This document shows positions 25,491 to 35,098 of a stretch of 64,000 nt of DNA, one piece after another; the stretch's first letter is position 1; every line of letters begins with the position of its first letter. A model generated the notes under the pieces. The model was not told where the DNA came from. It saw nothing but the letters and a program-made list of their open reading frames with translations, and did no database searches. Both the position numbers and the translations under genes were made by a program. The DNA comes from DAOPYU01 sp942493245 (GTDB lineage: Bacteria > Sumerlaeota > Sumerlaeia > UBA8349): the NCBI GenBank assembly GCA_942493245.1, contig OW818685.1, positions 558,001 to 622,000 of the forward strand, given 5' to 3'.

Positions 25491-27011
25491 TCAGCAGGAT
25501 TGTCCCTGATCCAGCATCGTCTTGGTGAAATTTTCCGAACGGCCCGCCTTGTATTGCCCGTCGAAACAGGCCAGACAGTATGACACGTCGTTGGGCATTA
25601 CGCGTACCAGCCCCTCGATACTGAGATACCCGAGCGAGTCGCTGCCGATCATCTTGTTGATCTCTTCGACGCTCATGTGCGCCGCCACGAGTTCCTCAAA
25701 CGAGGGAATGTCCACGCCATAGTAACAGGGGTGGGCCAACGGCGGCGCGCTCGAACGCAAGTGAACCTCGCGGGCGCCGGCGGCGCGAATCATCTTGACG
25801 ATCTTGCGCGAAGTGGTCCCCCGCACGATGGAATCGTCCACCACCACAACGCGTTTCCCCTCGATCACATCGCGCACGGCGTTGTATTTGATTTTGGCGC
25901 CGAAGTCGCGGATCTGCTGTTTCGGCTCGATGAACGTGCGGCCGATGTAATGGTTGCGAATCAGGCCCAATTCAAAGGGGAGACCGGCCTCGCGCGCGTA
26001 TCCGATGGCACAGGGGATGGCCGAGTCGGGCACCCCGATGACCAGGTCGGCTTCGACCGGGTGCTCGCGGCAGAGCTCGATCCCCAGTTCCACCCGGATC
26101 TGGTAAATACTGCGGTCACGGGTTGCCAGACTGTCGGGCCGCGAAAAATAGATGTTCTCAAACGCGCAGAAGACCTGGTGGTTCTGAGCGAAGGGTTTCT
26201 GGCTGTGCAGGCCGTCCTGGTCTATAACGAGGATTTCGCCCGGTTCGATATCCCGCTCGTAGGTGGCGCCCAGAATGTCGAAGGCGCAGGTTTCCGAAGC
26301 GACGACCCACCCCTGATCCAACCGGCCCAGACACAGGGGCCGGATGCCGTGCGGATCGCGCACAGCGACCAGACTATCGGGCCGCAGTACGACCAGCGAA
26401 TAGGCGCCCTTGATGCGCAGGAGCGTGAGCTGGAGCGCTTCGAGGAAGTTCGAAGTCTTCGCATGCGCAATGAGGTGGAGAAGGATTTCGCTGTCGGTCG
26501 AGGTCTGGAAGATCGCGCCGGACTGTTCGATTCTGCGGCGCAACTCATCGGCATTGGTCAGGTTGCCGTTGTGAGCCACGGCCATCGAGCCGCCGTGGTA
26601 GTTGGCCAGGAGCGGCTGGGCGTTCTCGGGCCGCGAGGCGCCGGTGGTGGAATAGCGCACATGGCCGATGGCCATGTGTCCGTTGAGAAAATCGAAATCC
26701 GGTTCGGAAAAGACGTCGGCGACCAGCCCTTTGTGCTTCCGCAGGCGAATCGGCCCGCCGTCGGTGGCGGCGATGCCCGCGCTTTCCTGCCCGCGGTGCT
26801 GGAGGGCGTACAAACTCAGATAGGAGAGTTTGGCTGCCTCGGGGCAGTTGAAAATGCCCACGACGCCGCACTCTTCGTGCAGGCCGGATTCGAAACGTTC
26901 CACCCGGTCGTCTGAGGCGTTTTCCTCGGAGGACAATCCGGAATGAGCGTCATTCCGCTCAAAAAAATCCGCGGAACGGGCGCCATTTGAAAAACTGTAA
27001 GAGGGATGCAT
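25491..27011 (-). CDS. purF: Amidophosphoribosyltransferase
   Basis: PurF starts purine synthesis by making phosphoribosylamine from PRPP and glutamine. The N-terminal nucleophile is Cys48 (ECGVVGIF), so translation from ATG 27011 implies a 47-residue propeptide ending in Glu-Glu. That is long compared with the 11 residues known in Bacillus. The glutaminase motifs (GHVRYSTTG, AHNGNLTNA), the PRPP-binding loop (VVVVDDSIVRGTTSRKI) and the cluster-type cysteines (HPCYYGVDIPS, YCLACFDGQ) are present, marking the self-processing [4Fe-4S] type. The frame stays open far upstream without a better start. No Shine-Dalgarno sequence is evident. Confidence 0.95.
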   Translation of the reverse strand: MHPSYSFSNGARSADFFERNDAHSGLSSEENASDDRVERFESGLHEECGVVGIFNCPEAAKLSYLSLYALQHRGQESAGIAATDGGPIRLRKHKGLVADVFSEPDFDFLNGHMAIGHVRYSTTGASRPENAQPLLANYHGGSMAVAHNGNLTNADELRRRIEQSGAIFQTSTDSEILLHLIAHAKTSNFLEALQLTLLRIKGAYSLVVLRPDSLVAVRDPHGIRPLCLGRLDQGWVVASETCAFDILGATYERDIEPGEILVIDQDGLHSQKPFAQNHQVFCAFENIYFSRPDSLATRDRSIYQIRVELGIELCREHPVEADLVIGVPDSAIPCAIGYAREAGLPFELGLIRNHYIGRTFIEPKQQIRDFGAKIKYNAVRDVIEGKRVVVVDDSIVRGTTSRKIVKMIRAAGAREVHLRSSAPPLAHPCYYGVDIPSFEELVAAHMSVEEINKMIGSDSLGYLSIEGLVRVMPNDVSYCLACFDGQYKAGRSENFTKTMLDQGQSC

Positions 27012-27029
27012 AATGGGGAAAAGCCTTGT

Positions 27030-27048
27030 GCGTGGCCTGTGGCCACGC
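27030..27048 (-). promoter_or_regulatory. Perfect hairpin in the purF leader
   Basis: gcgtggcc and ggccacgc (8 bp, 3-base loop) lie 18 bases before the purF start codon, inside a leader of about 195 bases. The hairpin could hide or present the initiation region. I could not match the leader to a known purine or ZTP riboswitch. Confidence 0.4.
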
Positions 27049-27212
27049 CTGAGGGGATGAACCAGCCCGTGGCGATCCCGTCCCTTCCCCGCGTGAACTA
27101 CCGGGAACGCCGCCGGGCCGTGTCTTGGCTGGGGAGTTCCGTCGCGGGGAAAAGATCGGATTCTGGGAAATCCAGACCTGCCCGCGAGCGGCCACGGCCA
27201 AACAACCCCTTT

Positions 27213-27241
27213 ATGGTAGAGGCCCGCATAATTATTGTCAA
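27213..27241 (-). promoter_or_regulatory. Putative sigma-70 promoter of purF
   Basis: On the minus strand, a perfect TTGACA (27236-27241), a 17-base spacer and TACCAT (27213-27218) lie about 200 bases before the purF start. Confidence 0.55.
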
Positions 27242-27318
27242 GGCGCGCTTCCCGTTTGCCGGATAAAGGCGCATTTTGCCAGTTTCGGCCGGGTTTGATT
27301 ACCGTTTTCAACACCGTT

Positions 27319-28431
27319 TCACTGCGGAGAGTTGGCAAAAAAGCGTTTACGGAAATAAAGCGCGACATTTACCAGTCCGATCAACACCGGAACCTCGACA
27401 AGCGGTCCGATGACAGCCGCGAACGCCACACCGGAATTGATTCCAAAGACCGCCACGGCCACGGCAATAGCCAACTCGAAGTTGTTACTCGACGCAGTGA
27501 ACGACAGTGTGGCGCTTTGGCCGTAATTGGCGCCGGCCTTCTTGCTCATCCAGAAACTGACCAGAAACATCACCACAAAGTAGATCAACAGCGGGATCGC
27601 GATCCGGACCACATCCATCGGAATCTGAACAATCAGGTTCCCCTTGAGGCTGAACATGACCACAATGGTGAAGAGCAGAGCGATAAGTGTCATGGGGCTG
27701 ATCCGGGGGATGAAGACGCGATGGTACCATTCCTTGCCTTTCGCCTTGACCAGGATCAGGCGCGTGAGCATGCCGGCGATGAAGGGAATGCCGAGATAGA
27801 TAAAGACGCTTTCGGCGATTTGCCCGATGCCGATATCCACAACGCTGCCCTTGAGACCGAAGAGGGGGGGCAACACCGTGATGAAGAACCAGGCATAGAC
27901 GCTGTAAAACAACACCTGAAAGATGCTGTTGAACGCAACCAGACCGGCGCAGTATTCCGTATCGCCTTTGGCCAGATCGTTCCACACAATCACCATCGCG
28001 ATGCACCGGGCCAGACCGATCATGATCAGACCCACCATGTATTCGGGATAACCGCGCAGAAAAACGATGGCCAGGGCGAACATGAGAATCGGACCGATCA
28101 CCCAGTTCTGAAGCAGCGAGAGGCCGAGCACTCTGAAGTTCGTGAAGACATCCCCCAGTTCCTCGTAGCGTACTTTGGCCAGCGGCGCATACATCATCAG
28201 GATCAGGCCGATTGCGATGGGAATGTTGGTGGTACCCACCTGGAAGCGATTGATGAACGACTCCGTTCCTTGGATAAAGTGGCCGACGGCAACTCCCAGA
28301 CCCATTGCCAGAAAGATCCATAAGGTCAAAAAGCGATCCAGAAAGGAAAGCTGCCCGACTACTCCGGCCCGACAGCAGGCCGTTGGAGGCGGATTGGTAT
28401 TGCGGGATTGATTGGACATTGAAGCGTTCAC
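27319..28431 (-). CDS. acr3: Arsenite efflux permease, ACR3 family
   Basis: This inner-membrane carrier expels As(III). The roughly 370-residue protein has ten hydrophobic segments and the ACR3 landmarks LSFLDRFLTLWIFLAM, RCIAMVIVWNDLAKGD (with the essential Cys), FTASSNNFELAIAVAV and GPLVEVPVLIGLV. A GTG at 28431 is preceded by aaagga at good spacing; ATGs at 28419 and 28449 are alternatives. It is the last gene of the arsR-arsM-arsC-acr3 series and is separated from arsC by a 200-bp inverted-repeat element that ends about 35 bases before the start. Confidence 0.94.
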   Translation of the reverse strand: MNASMSNQSRNTNPPPTACCRAGVVGQLSFLDRFLTLWIFLAMGLGVAVGHFIQGTESFINRFQVGTTNIPIAIGLILMMYAPLAKVRYEELGDVFTNFRVLGLSLLQNWVIGPILMFALAIVFLRGYPEYMVGLIMIGLARCIAMVIVWNDLAKGDTEYCAGLVAFNSIFQVLFYSVYAWFFITVLPPLFGLKGSVVDIGIGQIAESVFIYLGIPFIAGMLTRLILVKAKGKEWYHRVFIPRISPMTLIALLFTIVVMFSLKGNLIVQIPMDVVRIAIPLLIYFVVMFLVSFWMSKKAGANYGQSATLSFTASSNNFELAIAVAVAVFGINSGVAFAAVIGPLVEVPVLIGLVNVALYFRKRFFANSPQ

Positions 28432-28466
28432 GGAACGAGTTCCTTTCATCCAAGAATTGCAGTTGA

Positions 28467-28670
28467 GCGCCAACGGCGCGGATTTACACCAGCCTGGGGC
28501 AAGCGAAGCGTCGCCCCAGGACAGGTGTCCCTTTTTTTCATCAGGGCTGAAGGCCCGAACTATGAAAAGGGACAAACGGCTGAATAGAGCGGGCTTTCAG
28601 CCCTTGCAGGAAGAACCAATCGGTTTCCTGGGGCGATGCCCCAGGCTGGTATAGATCGCGCCGTTGGCGC
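28467..28670. mobile_element. MITE-like non-coding element with about 33-bp terminal inverted repeats
   Basis: The left end (28467-28500, starting gcgccaacggcgcg and ending accagcctggggc) is matched in inverse orientation by the right end (28638-28670, gccccaggctggt to cgccgttggcgc) with only a few differences. Inside lie further palindromes such as gcgggctttcagccc, a module also found in both large repeats at 7.4 and 13.0 kb. It sits between arsC and acr3 within the arsenic operon. Confidence 0.75.
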
Positions 28671-28818
28671 TTTCTCCCGCATTTCTCTTTCTTCCGACGC
28701 CTTTCTTCTCTTCCCGGAATTTACCCTCCGGGAGTCTTGAGTCCTCCTGATTCCAAACGGTTTGTCCTCGTAACGGCTGTAATTGTCCGGGTTTGCGTGA
28801 GTCTCGATGGATTCGGTC

Positions 28819-29271
28819 TTATGAAGGCCGACTTTCGAGATCCACGAGGGATGGTAGTTTGTTCAAAACAAAGTCCCGGATTTCATCGCGCACGCGGCGA
28901 TAATGGCCAAGCGCTTCCTCTTCGGTTCGCGCCCCTTCGGCCAACTTGGGCGGATCGTCGAATCCGACATGAACAACCCGCGTTTTTCCGGGGAAAAAGG
29001 GGCAGTTTTCATTCGCGTGGCCGCAGACCGTCACCACGCAGTCGAACTGGATACCTGGCAGGTCGCGGAGCAGTTTCGAGCGGTGCGCCGAAATGTCCAC
29101 CCCCGCCTCGGCCATGACCTGGACGGCGCGCGGGTTGAGGCCGTGGGTCTTGATCCCGGCGGAATACGCCTCAACCCGGTTTTCCAGAAGCGCCCGCGCC
29201 CACCCCTCGGCCATCTGACTGCGACAGGAATTCCCGGTACAGAGAAAGAGGACCCTCTTTTTTCCCGACAT
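28819..29271 (-). CDS. arsC: Arsenate reductase, thioredoxin-coupled (LMW-phosphatase fold)
   Basis: ArsC reduces arsenate to arsenite by a three-cysteine relay. All relay residues are present: Cys11 in the P-loop CTGNSCRSQMAEG, then Cys83 and Cys90 in TVCGHANENCPFF. The DPPKL loop with the catalytic Asp is also intact. The 150-residue length fits the thioredoxin-dependent type, not the glutaredoxin type. It is the third gene of the arsenic operon, 70 bases after arsM. Its product is the substrate for both the ACR3 pump and ArsM. Confidence 0.96.
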   Translation of the reverse strand: MSGKKRVLFLCTGNSCRSQMAEGWARALLENRVEAYSAGIKTHGLNPRAVQVMAEAGVDISAHRSKLLRDLPGIQFDCVVTVCGHANENCPFFPGKTRVVHVGFDDPPKLAEGARTEEEALGHYRRVRDEIRDFVLNKLPSLVDLESRPS

Positions 29272-29341
29272 GGATATTCTCCTTGGTCTGTGTTTTAGAG
29301 CCTTTGCGTTCCACGGCTACAGAGAGCATCGCGAACTCAAC

Positions 29342-30550
29342 CTATTGCCCGCAGCCGCACCCGCCTTCACCCGCGGAACCGCAACACGTCCCTGCAGGCG
29401 GCGCCCCCGCTTCTTCCCGCGAGGTATTGGTCTTCAGGTGCTTCTCCGCCATCTCCAGAATCGCCCGGGCGGGCGCTTCCTTGACCGACTGCGCCATCGC
29501 CACGGCCCGCGCCATATCCTCGCGCGAGACCTTCAACAGGCGCGCCTGACCGTAGTGGTAACGAAAACACGGCTCACAGTTGGCGGCGATGGCCGCGCCG
29601 ATGGCGACCAGTTCCGCCACCTGCGGCGTATAGGCGCTGGGCGGATTTTCTCCCGGCGCGATGGCTGAATCGCAACACGGGGCCGCTGCTCGGGTATTCT
29701 TCCGCGCCACCACGTCCACGCTCGCGATGTAGTCTCCCGCCTTCGTCCCGACGGGCAAGTGTTCGATGATCTTGCGGTAGAGCGGATCGTTCCAGTCCAC
29801 CATCGCGTCCACGTATCCCGCTTTGGGGGTCAGCGCGATCTCGGTCAGACCCGCTTCCTCCGCCATTTGGCGCGTATCGTCCAACAGCACGGCGCCCGCC
29901 ACACAACCGATCAACGCCTCAACCATCCGCAACACCTCATCCGGCAACGGCTTGAGCAACGCCAGGTCCGAAACGGCCACCCGTCCGCCCGGTTTCAGCA
30001 CACGCCCGATCTCGCTCCAGACCTGGGGTTTGTCCGGCGAGAGGTTCAATACACAATTGGAAATAACCACGTCCACGCTGGCGTCGGCCACGGGCAGGTG
30101 CTCGATCTCGCCCAGACGAAACTCGACGTTGTCCAGCCCGGTCCGCTCGCGGTAGGCCGCCGTGTTGCGTCGAGCTTTGACCACCATGTCCGGGGTCATG
30201 TCCACCCCGATGACGCGTCCGGTCGGGCCGATCTTCTGTCCGGCGATGAAGACATCGAACCCGCCGCCACTCCCGAGATCCAGAACGACCTCACCCGGTT
30301 GGAGCGACGCAACCGCCGTCGGGTTGCCGCACGACAGCCCCATGTTGGCCCCGTCGGGCAAGGTGGCCAGTTCCGCCTCGCTGTAGCCGACCGCCTGGGC
30401 CACCTGCGCGGCGGACGATTCCGAACCGCAGCAGACGCCCGTCCCGCCGGTTCCGCATCCGCAGGACGACGACTTTGCGATCTGGCTGTACCCTTCGCGT
30501 ACGGCTTCACGAATCTTTTCCTGTTCCAGAGAGTCGGTCTTCTTCTCCAT
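29342..30550 (-). CDS. arsM: Arsenite methyltransferase ArsM fused to an AhpD/CMD-like domain
   Basis: Residues 1-285 are ArsM, which methylates As(III) using S-adenosylmethionine. The SAM motif is DLGSGGGFD, and the arsenic-binding cysteines are Cys74 (GLSCGNP), Cys166 (SNCVLNL) and Cys216 (GCVAGA). A Cys-rich N-terminal patch (CGCGTGGTGVCC) precedes it. Residues about 305-375 form a carboxymuconolactone-decarboxylase/AhpD-type helical domain with the redox motif Cys325-x2-Cys328-x3-His332 (CEPCFRYH). The tail is again Cys-rich (CCGSAGEGGCGCG). The ATG at 30550 has ggaga 8 bases upstream. The fused thiol domain may re-reduce the enzyme or hold arsenic; this is inference. Confidence 0.93.
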   Translation of the reverse strand: MEKKTDSLEQEKIREAVREGYSQIAKSSSCGCGTGGTGVCCGSESSAAQVAQAVGYSEAELATLPDGANMGLSCGNPTAVASLQPGEVVLDLGSGGGFDVFIAGQKIGPTGRVIGVDMTPDMVVKARRNTAAYRERTGLDNVEFRLGEIEHLPVADASVDVVISNCVLNLSPDKPQVWSEIGRVLKPGGRVAVSDLALLKPLPDEVLRMVEALIGCVAGAVLLDDTRQMAEEAGLTEIALTPKAGYVDAMVDWNDPLYRKIIEHLPVGTKAGDYIASVDVVARKNTRAAAPCCDSAIAPGENPPSAYTPQVAELVAIGAAIAANCEPCFRYHYGQARLLKVSREDMARAVAMAQSVKEAPARAILEMAEKHLKTNTSREEAGAPPAGTCCGSAGEGGCGCGQ

Positions 30551-30567
30551 TTCGCGTCTCCTGTTCT

Positions 30568-30933
30568 TTATTTCTTCCCGCAGGAACCGGTCGGTTCCGT
30601 CTGTCCACCCGGACAGATTTTCCGGAGCCGCTTGCGATCCTGTTCGGCAATCTTGCTGTCTTTCAGGCACGACTGGACCCATTCGAGTGTTGCGCGAACA
30701 AGGGGAGGCGCCTCCGCGCCCGCCTGGCGAAAGTAGTGCCACCGTCCCTCCTTGCGGCACTCGATCAGCCCCGCCTGCGCCAGAATGGACATGTGCTTCG
30801 AGACGGTCGAGGGGGCCAGATCGAGCAGTTCGATGATCTCGCAAACGCACCGCTCGCGTTCGCACAGCGCCATCAACGCGCGTACGCGGCTTTCGTCGGA
30901 GAGAGCTTTGGTGAGGGAGAGAAACGGGCGCAT
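30568..30933 (-). CDS. arsR: ArsR-family arsenic-responsive repressor
   Basis: This 121-residue winged-helix protein represses its operon until As(III) binds. The recognition helix region is LAPSTVSKHMSILAQAGLI. Candidate ligands are Cys24, Cys29 and Cys31 (CERERCVCEII), the classic alpha-3 type site, and two more cysteines lie in the C-terminal tail. The ATG at 30933 has aggagg at good spacing. It is the first gene of the arsenic operon and its likely operator lies directly upstream. Confidence 0.95.
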   Translation of the reverse strand: MRPFLSLTKALSDESRVRALMALCERERCVCEIIELLDLAPSTVSKHMSILAQAGLIECRKEGRWHYFRQAGAEAPPLVRATLEWVQSCLKDSKIAEQDRKRLRKICPGGQTEPTGSCGKK

Positions 30934-30943
30934 TGAATCCTCC

Positions 30944-30969
30944 TATATTTCGCCACATAACGAAATATA
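30944..30969 (-). promoter_or_regulatory. Probable ArsR operator
   Basis: TATATTTCG (30944-30952) and CGAAATATA (30961-30969) form a perfect 9-bp inverted repeat with an 8-base spacer. It overlaps the -10 box of the arsR promoter and ends at the arsR ribosome-binding site, so bound ArsR would block transcription. It also lies 17 bases upstream of the divergent gene at 30986. Confidence 0.8.
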
Positions 30970-30992
30970 ATACAGGAGAAGGCGGATGGCAA
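30964..30992 (-). promoter_or_regulatory. Sigma-70 promoter of the arsenic operon
   Basis: On the minus strand, TTGCCA (30987-30992), a 17-base spacer and TATATT (30964-30969). The -35 box lies over the first codons of the divergent gene. Confidence 0.7.
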
Positions 30993-31714
30993 GAGTTTTT
31001 TTTGACTTTGAGATCGCATTGGATGAGAGGACAAAATCAGCCTTTTCGGAATGGTCTCAACAGGTGCGAGAAAACTACGCCCAGATTGAGGAGCAACTTG
31101 GTGTAAAATACGATCTTCCCGAACTGCAGATGCTGAGAGTCGAGGCGGGGCTCTGTATCCTGCAAGGACTCAGTCAGGGCGGCATTTGTCTGACAAATGT
31201 TCGGCTTGAGGCTTTCCTGAAACTCGCGCTTGATTATTCGAACAGCAGCCCGGGGAAAAACTCTGAGAAGTCTGAAGACATCTTAAGTCAACCTTTCGGT
31301 TTCCTCTCAAGTCGCGGAAAAAAGTACATGCAAATGAATCTCCATAATACCATCAATACTGCCTGTGCTCAGAACCTGATTGACGAAGAGACGAAAAAGA
31401 CGCTGCACGAGTACCGGGAACGATTCCGCAATGCTTTTTTTCATGCAGATATGCAGAGGATGTTTGGTGACCAGACTGTTCCTGTCACTGTATTCAATTT
31501 CAGTAACAACGAAATTGAAGGTCCCAACGAAGTTCCTGTGTGTGAATTCCCGTTTATCTTTGGAGAAGCCATGTGGCAGAACGCCAGTGCCAATGCCATC
31601 CCATACTTCAAGTATGTTGATCAGTTGATACGGAATACCTTGCCGAAGGTTTTCAAAGAATTACCCAAAGATCAGTCCAAAAGTGCGAGAGAGGATTCCC
31701 ATCAAGCGAAATGA
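30986..31714 (+). CDS. Uncharacterised protein with a HEPN-like RX4H motif
   Basis: I do not recognise this 242-residue, mostly helical soluble protein. It has no signal peptide. The region YRERFRNAFFHADM (about residues 146-159) contains Arg-x4-His, the signature of HEPN nucleases and related all-helical domains, in a suitable helical context. A glycine-rich ILQGLSQGGICLTNVR segment lies earlier. The ribosome-binding site aggagaagg precedes ATG 30986. Base composition is more AT-rich than its neighbours, which hints at acquisition. It diverges from arsR across a shared 50-base control region, so arsenic regulation is possible. No toxin-antitoxin partner is visible next to it. Confidence 0.6.
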   Translation: MARVFFDFEIALDERTKSAFSEWSQQVRENYAQIEEQLGVKYDLPELQMLRVEAGLCILQGLSQGGICLTNVRLEAFLKLALDYSNSSPGKNSEKSEDILSQPFGFLSSRGKKYMQMNLHNTINTACAQNLIDEETKKTLHEYRERFRNAFFHADMQRMFGDQTVPVTVFNFSNNEIEGPNEVPVCEFPFIFGEAMWQNASANAIPYFKYVDQLIRNTLPKVFKELPKDQSKSAREDSHQAK

Positions 31715-32149
31715 TATGACAAGTATGAACCATTTCAATCGCACACGCGCAGGCGAACACACGGGTTTGTCCCTTGCAGAGAGGGTTGCGGCTTCGCCGC
31801 GCCAGGAGTTCTGCTTTTCTGGAACCTCCTTTCCTTTCCAAAACAGGTGCGTGGTGGGTGATCTGTGGGAGAAAACGCGAAGGCAATAGGGTTCTCCGGG
31901 GAATTGACATACAAAAATGTAGGGCCTGTGGCATTGAGTGGACCCATTGATTGGCGCCGTATTTTGTGAGAATCTGGATTTTTCGCTGATTTTCTGGAAT
32001 CGGACGGAGGCAATCACGGAACTGGATCCCCGCCTGCTTTCCATTTTCTTTTCTAAATCAGCGCTTGCGCATTTCACTCCATTTCCCTATCCTACATTTC
32101 AGTAGGGTTTTGGCCGACACGGCCCCGACCCCTGAAGAGAGGAATCGGC
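31715..32149. other. Gap with a fragment of the large intergenic repeat
   Basis: I see no gene. ggttgcggcttcgccgcgcc (31785-31804) matches one module of the repeats at 7.2 and 13.2 kb. No clear promoter or terminator was found. Confidence 0.5.
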
Positions 32150-33715
<1,566 letters not shown>

Positions 33716-33763
33716 TCTATTTTAGCTGAGCGGTCTCGTGTCATGGGTGTCCCCACGGGCTTC

Positions 33764-33815
33764 GCGGTTCTGTACCGTCGGCGTCCCCGCCGGCATAGGG
33801 ATTTTGTACAACCGG
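33764..33815. repeat. Palindromic repeat family GTACA, copy 2
   Basis: The sequence gttctgtaccgtcggcgtcc followed by ccgccggcatagg is the inverse of the units at 8570-8650 and 55121-55200. Confidence 0.65.
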
Positions 33816-33907
33816 CACGTCTTTGTCTCAAAGGGTGCATAGAAAAAACGTAAAACAGTAAAACAGCAGAAAGAACAGAATACGCAAAGACCGAAAAGGA
33901 ACGTTTA

Positions 33908-35098
33908 ATGTTTCTCGGAAAACTGAAACGCACGGCCATCGGATTGGGATCGCTGGTATTGGCCTCGGCCATCTGGCTCTCCTGCTTGCACGTCTTCTTT
34001 CAGCAGAAGATCGGCGATTACTTTCCGGAGCAGGGGCTGGGCTTGAAAACACGTCAGGTGGCTCAGCGGCATCTGGATGCGTGGACCCGGCCCGAACTTT
34101 TGGAGCGCGAAATTGCCAAGATGCGCGGGACCAATGCCGAGTGGGATTTCATGGGACGCAGTTTTCTGGTCTGGGCGCTGGCCAACATGGCGCTAAGCGA
34201 TCCGGAGTCGAGCGCCTTGTACCTGGATGCGGCGGACCAAATCATTGCCGAGACGGTACGCCTCGAGGAAGAAAAGGGACACCTTTACTTCCTGATGGAC
34301 TACGCCAAAGGAAATGACTTTCAGGTACCGCCCAACCGCAGTCTGTTCGTGGATGGAGAAATTGCTCTGATGATGGGGATGAGGCGTGTAGCGCAGGAGA
34401 AGGTGGAGTATGCCGCCCCGATGCGCGAGCGGCTTGACACCCAGCTCGAACGCATGCAGAAAAGCCCCGTCCTGTCGGGCGAAAGTTACCCGACGGAGTG
34501 TTGGATGTTCTGCAACGCAGTGGCGTTGGCCGCGCTGAAGACCGGCGACTATCTGGACGGCACCGACCACTCGGACTTCTTTCGCCAATGGATAGAAACG
34601 GCGAAGCAGAAACTGACCCATCGAGAGACCGGAATGCTCGTCTCCAGTTTCACTCCCGATGGGGTTTTCCTGGATGGGCCGGAGGGATCGTCCATCTGGA
34701 CGGTGGCGCACTTCTTGGATTTCATCGATCCGGAGTTTGCGCGCGACCAGTACGATCGGGCGCACAAAGCGATGGGAGTGACCGTGGCGGGGTTCGGCTA
34801 TGCCCGCGAGTGGCCCAGAGAGTGGAAGGGGAAGCCGGATGTGGATTCGGGGCCCATCGTGCCCGTGCTGGAAGCGAGCGCGGGTTCGAGCGGACAGGCG
34901 TTTCTGGGCGCAGCGACCTTCGGCGATCGGCCCTACCTGAGCGCGCTGCTGACTTCGCTGCATTTTGCCGCTTTTCCGGTCGAGCAGGAGGACACCCTCC
35001 GGTTCTGCGCCAGCAACCAAGTGGGCGACGCGGTTCTGCTTTACGCTGCCACGACCGGGCCCGTGCTGGAAACGATCCGGAAAGGAAAAGCCCAATGA
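33908..35098 (+). CDS. Membrane-anchored helical protein of unknown function (possible alpha/alpha-barrel)
   Basis: One N-terminal hydrophobic segment (about residues 10-30) precedes a long helical domain with Trp- and Asp-rich loops: EWDFMGRSFLVWALANMAL, SLFVDGEIALMMGMRR, SGESYPTECWMFCNAVALAALK and FTPDGVFLDGPEGSSIW. This recalls (alpha/alpha) barrels such as glycan hydrolases or linalool dehydratase/isomerase-like proteins, but I cannot name a family with confidence. The ribosome-binding site is aaagga. The stop codon overlaps the start of the next gene (ATGA), so the two products probably work together at the membrane. Confidence 0.6.
   Translation: MFLGKLKRTAIGLGSLVLASAIWLSCLHVFFQQKIGDYFPEQGLGLKTRQVAQRHLDAWTRPELLEREIAKMRGTNAEWDFMGRSFLVWALANMALSDPESSALYLDAADQIIAETVRLEEEKGHLYFLMDYAKGNDFQVPPNRSLFVDGEIALMMGMRRVAQEKVEYAAPMRERLDTQLERMQKSPVLSGESYPTECWMFCNAVALAALKTGDYLDGTDHSDFFRQWIETAKQKLTHRETGMLVSSFTPDGVFLDGPEGSSIWTVAHFLDFIDPEFARDQYDRAHKAMGVTVAGFGYAREWPREWKGKPDVDSGPIVPVLEASAGSSGQAFLGAATFGDRPYLSALLTSLHFAAFPVEQEDTLRFCASNQVGDAVLLYAATTGPVLETIRKGKAQ

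Noticed and set aside
27012..27212. ZTP or purine riboswitch in the purF leader
   Set aside because: I could not align the leader to either consensus; only a simple hairpin is evident.
28467..28670. CRISPR-like array in the repeat-rich gaps
   Set aside because: Repeats are palindromic, unequal and without regular spacers, and no cas gene is present.
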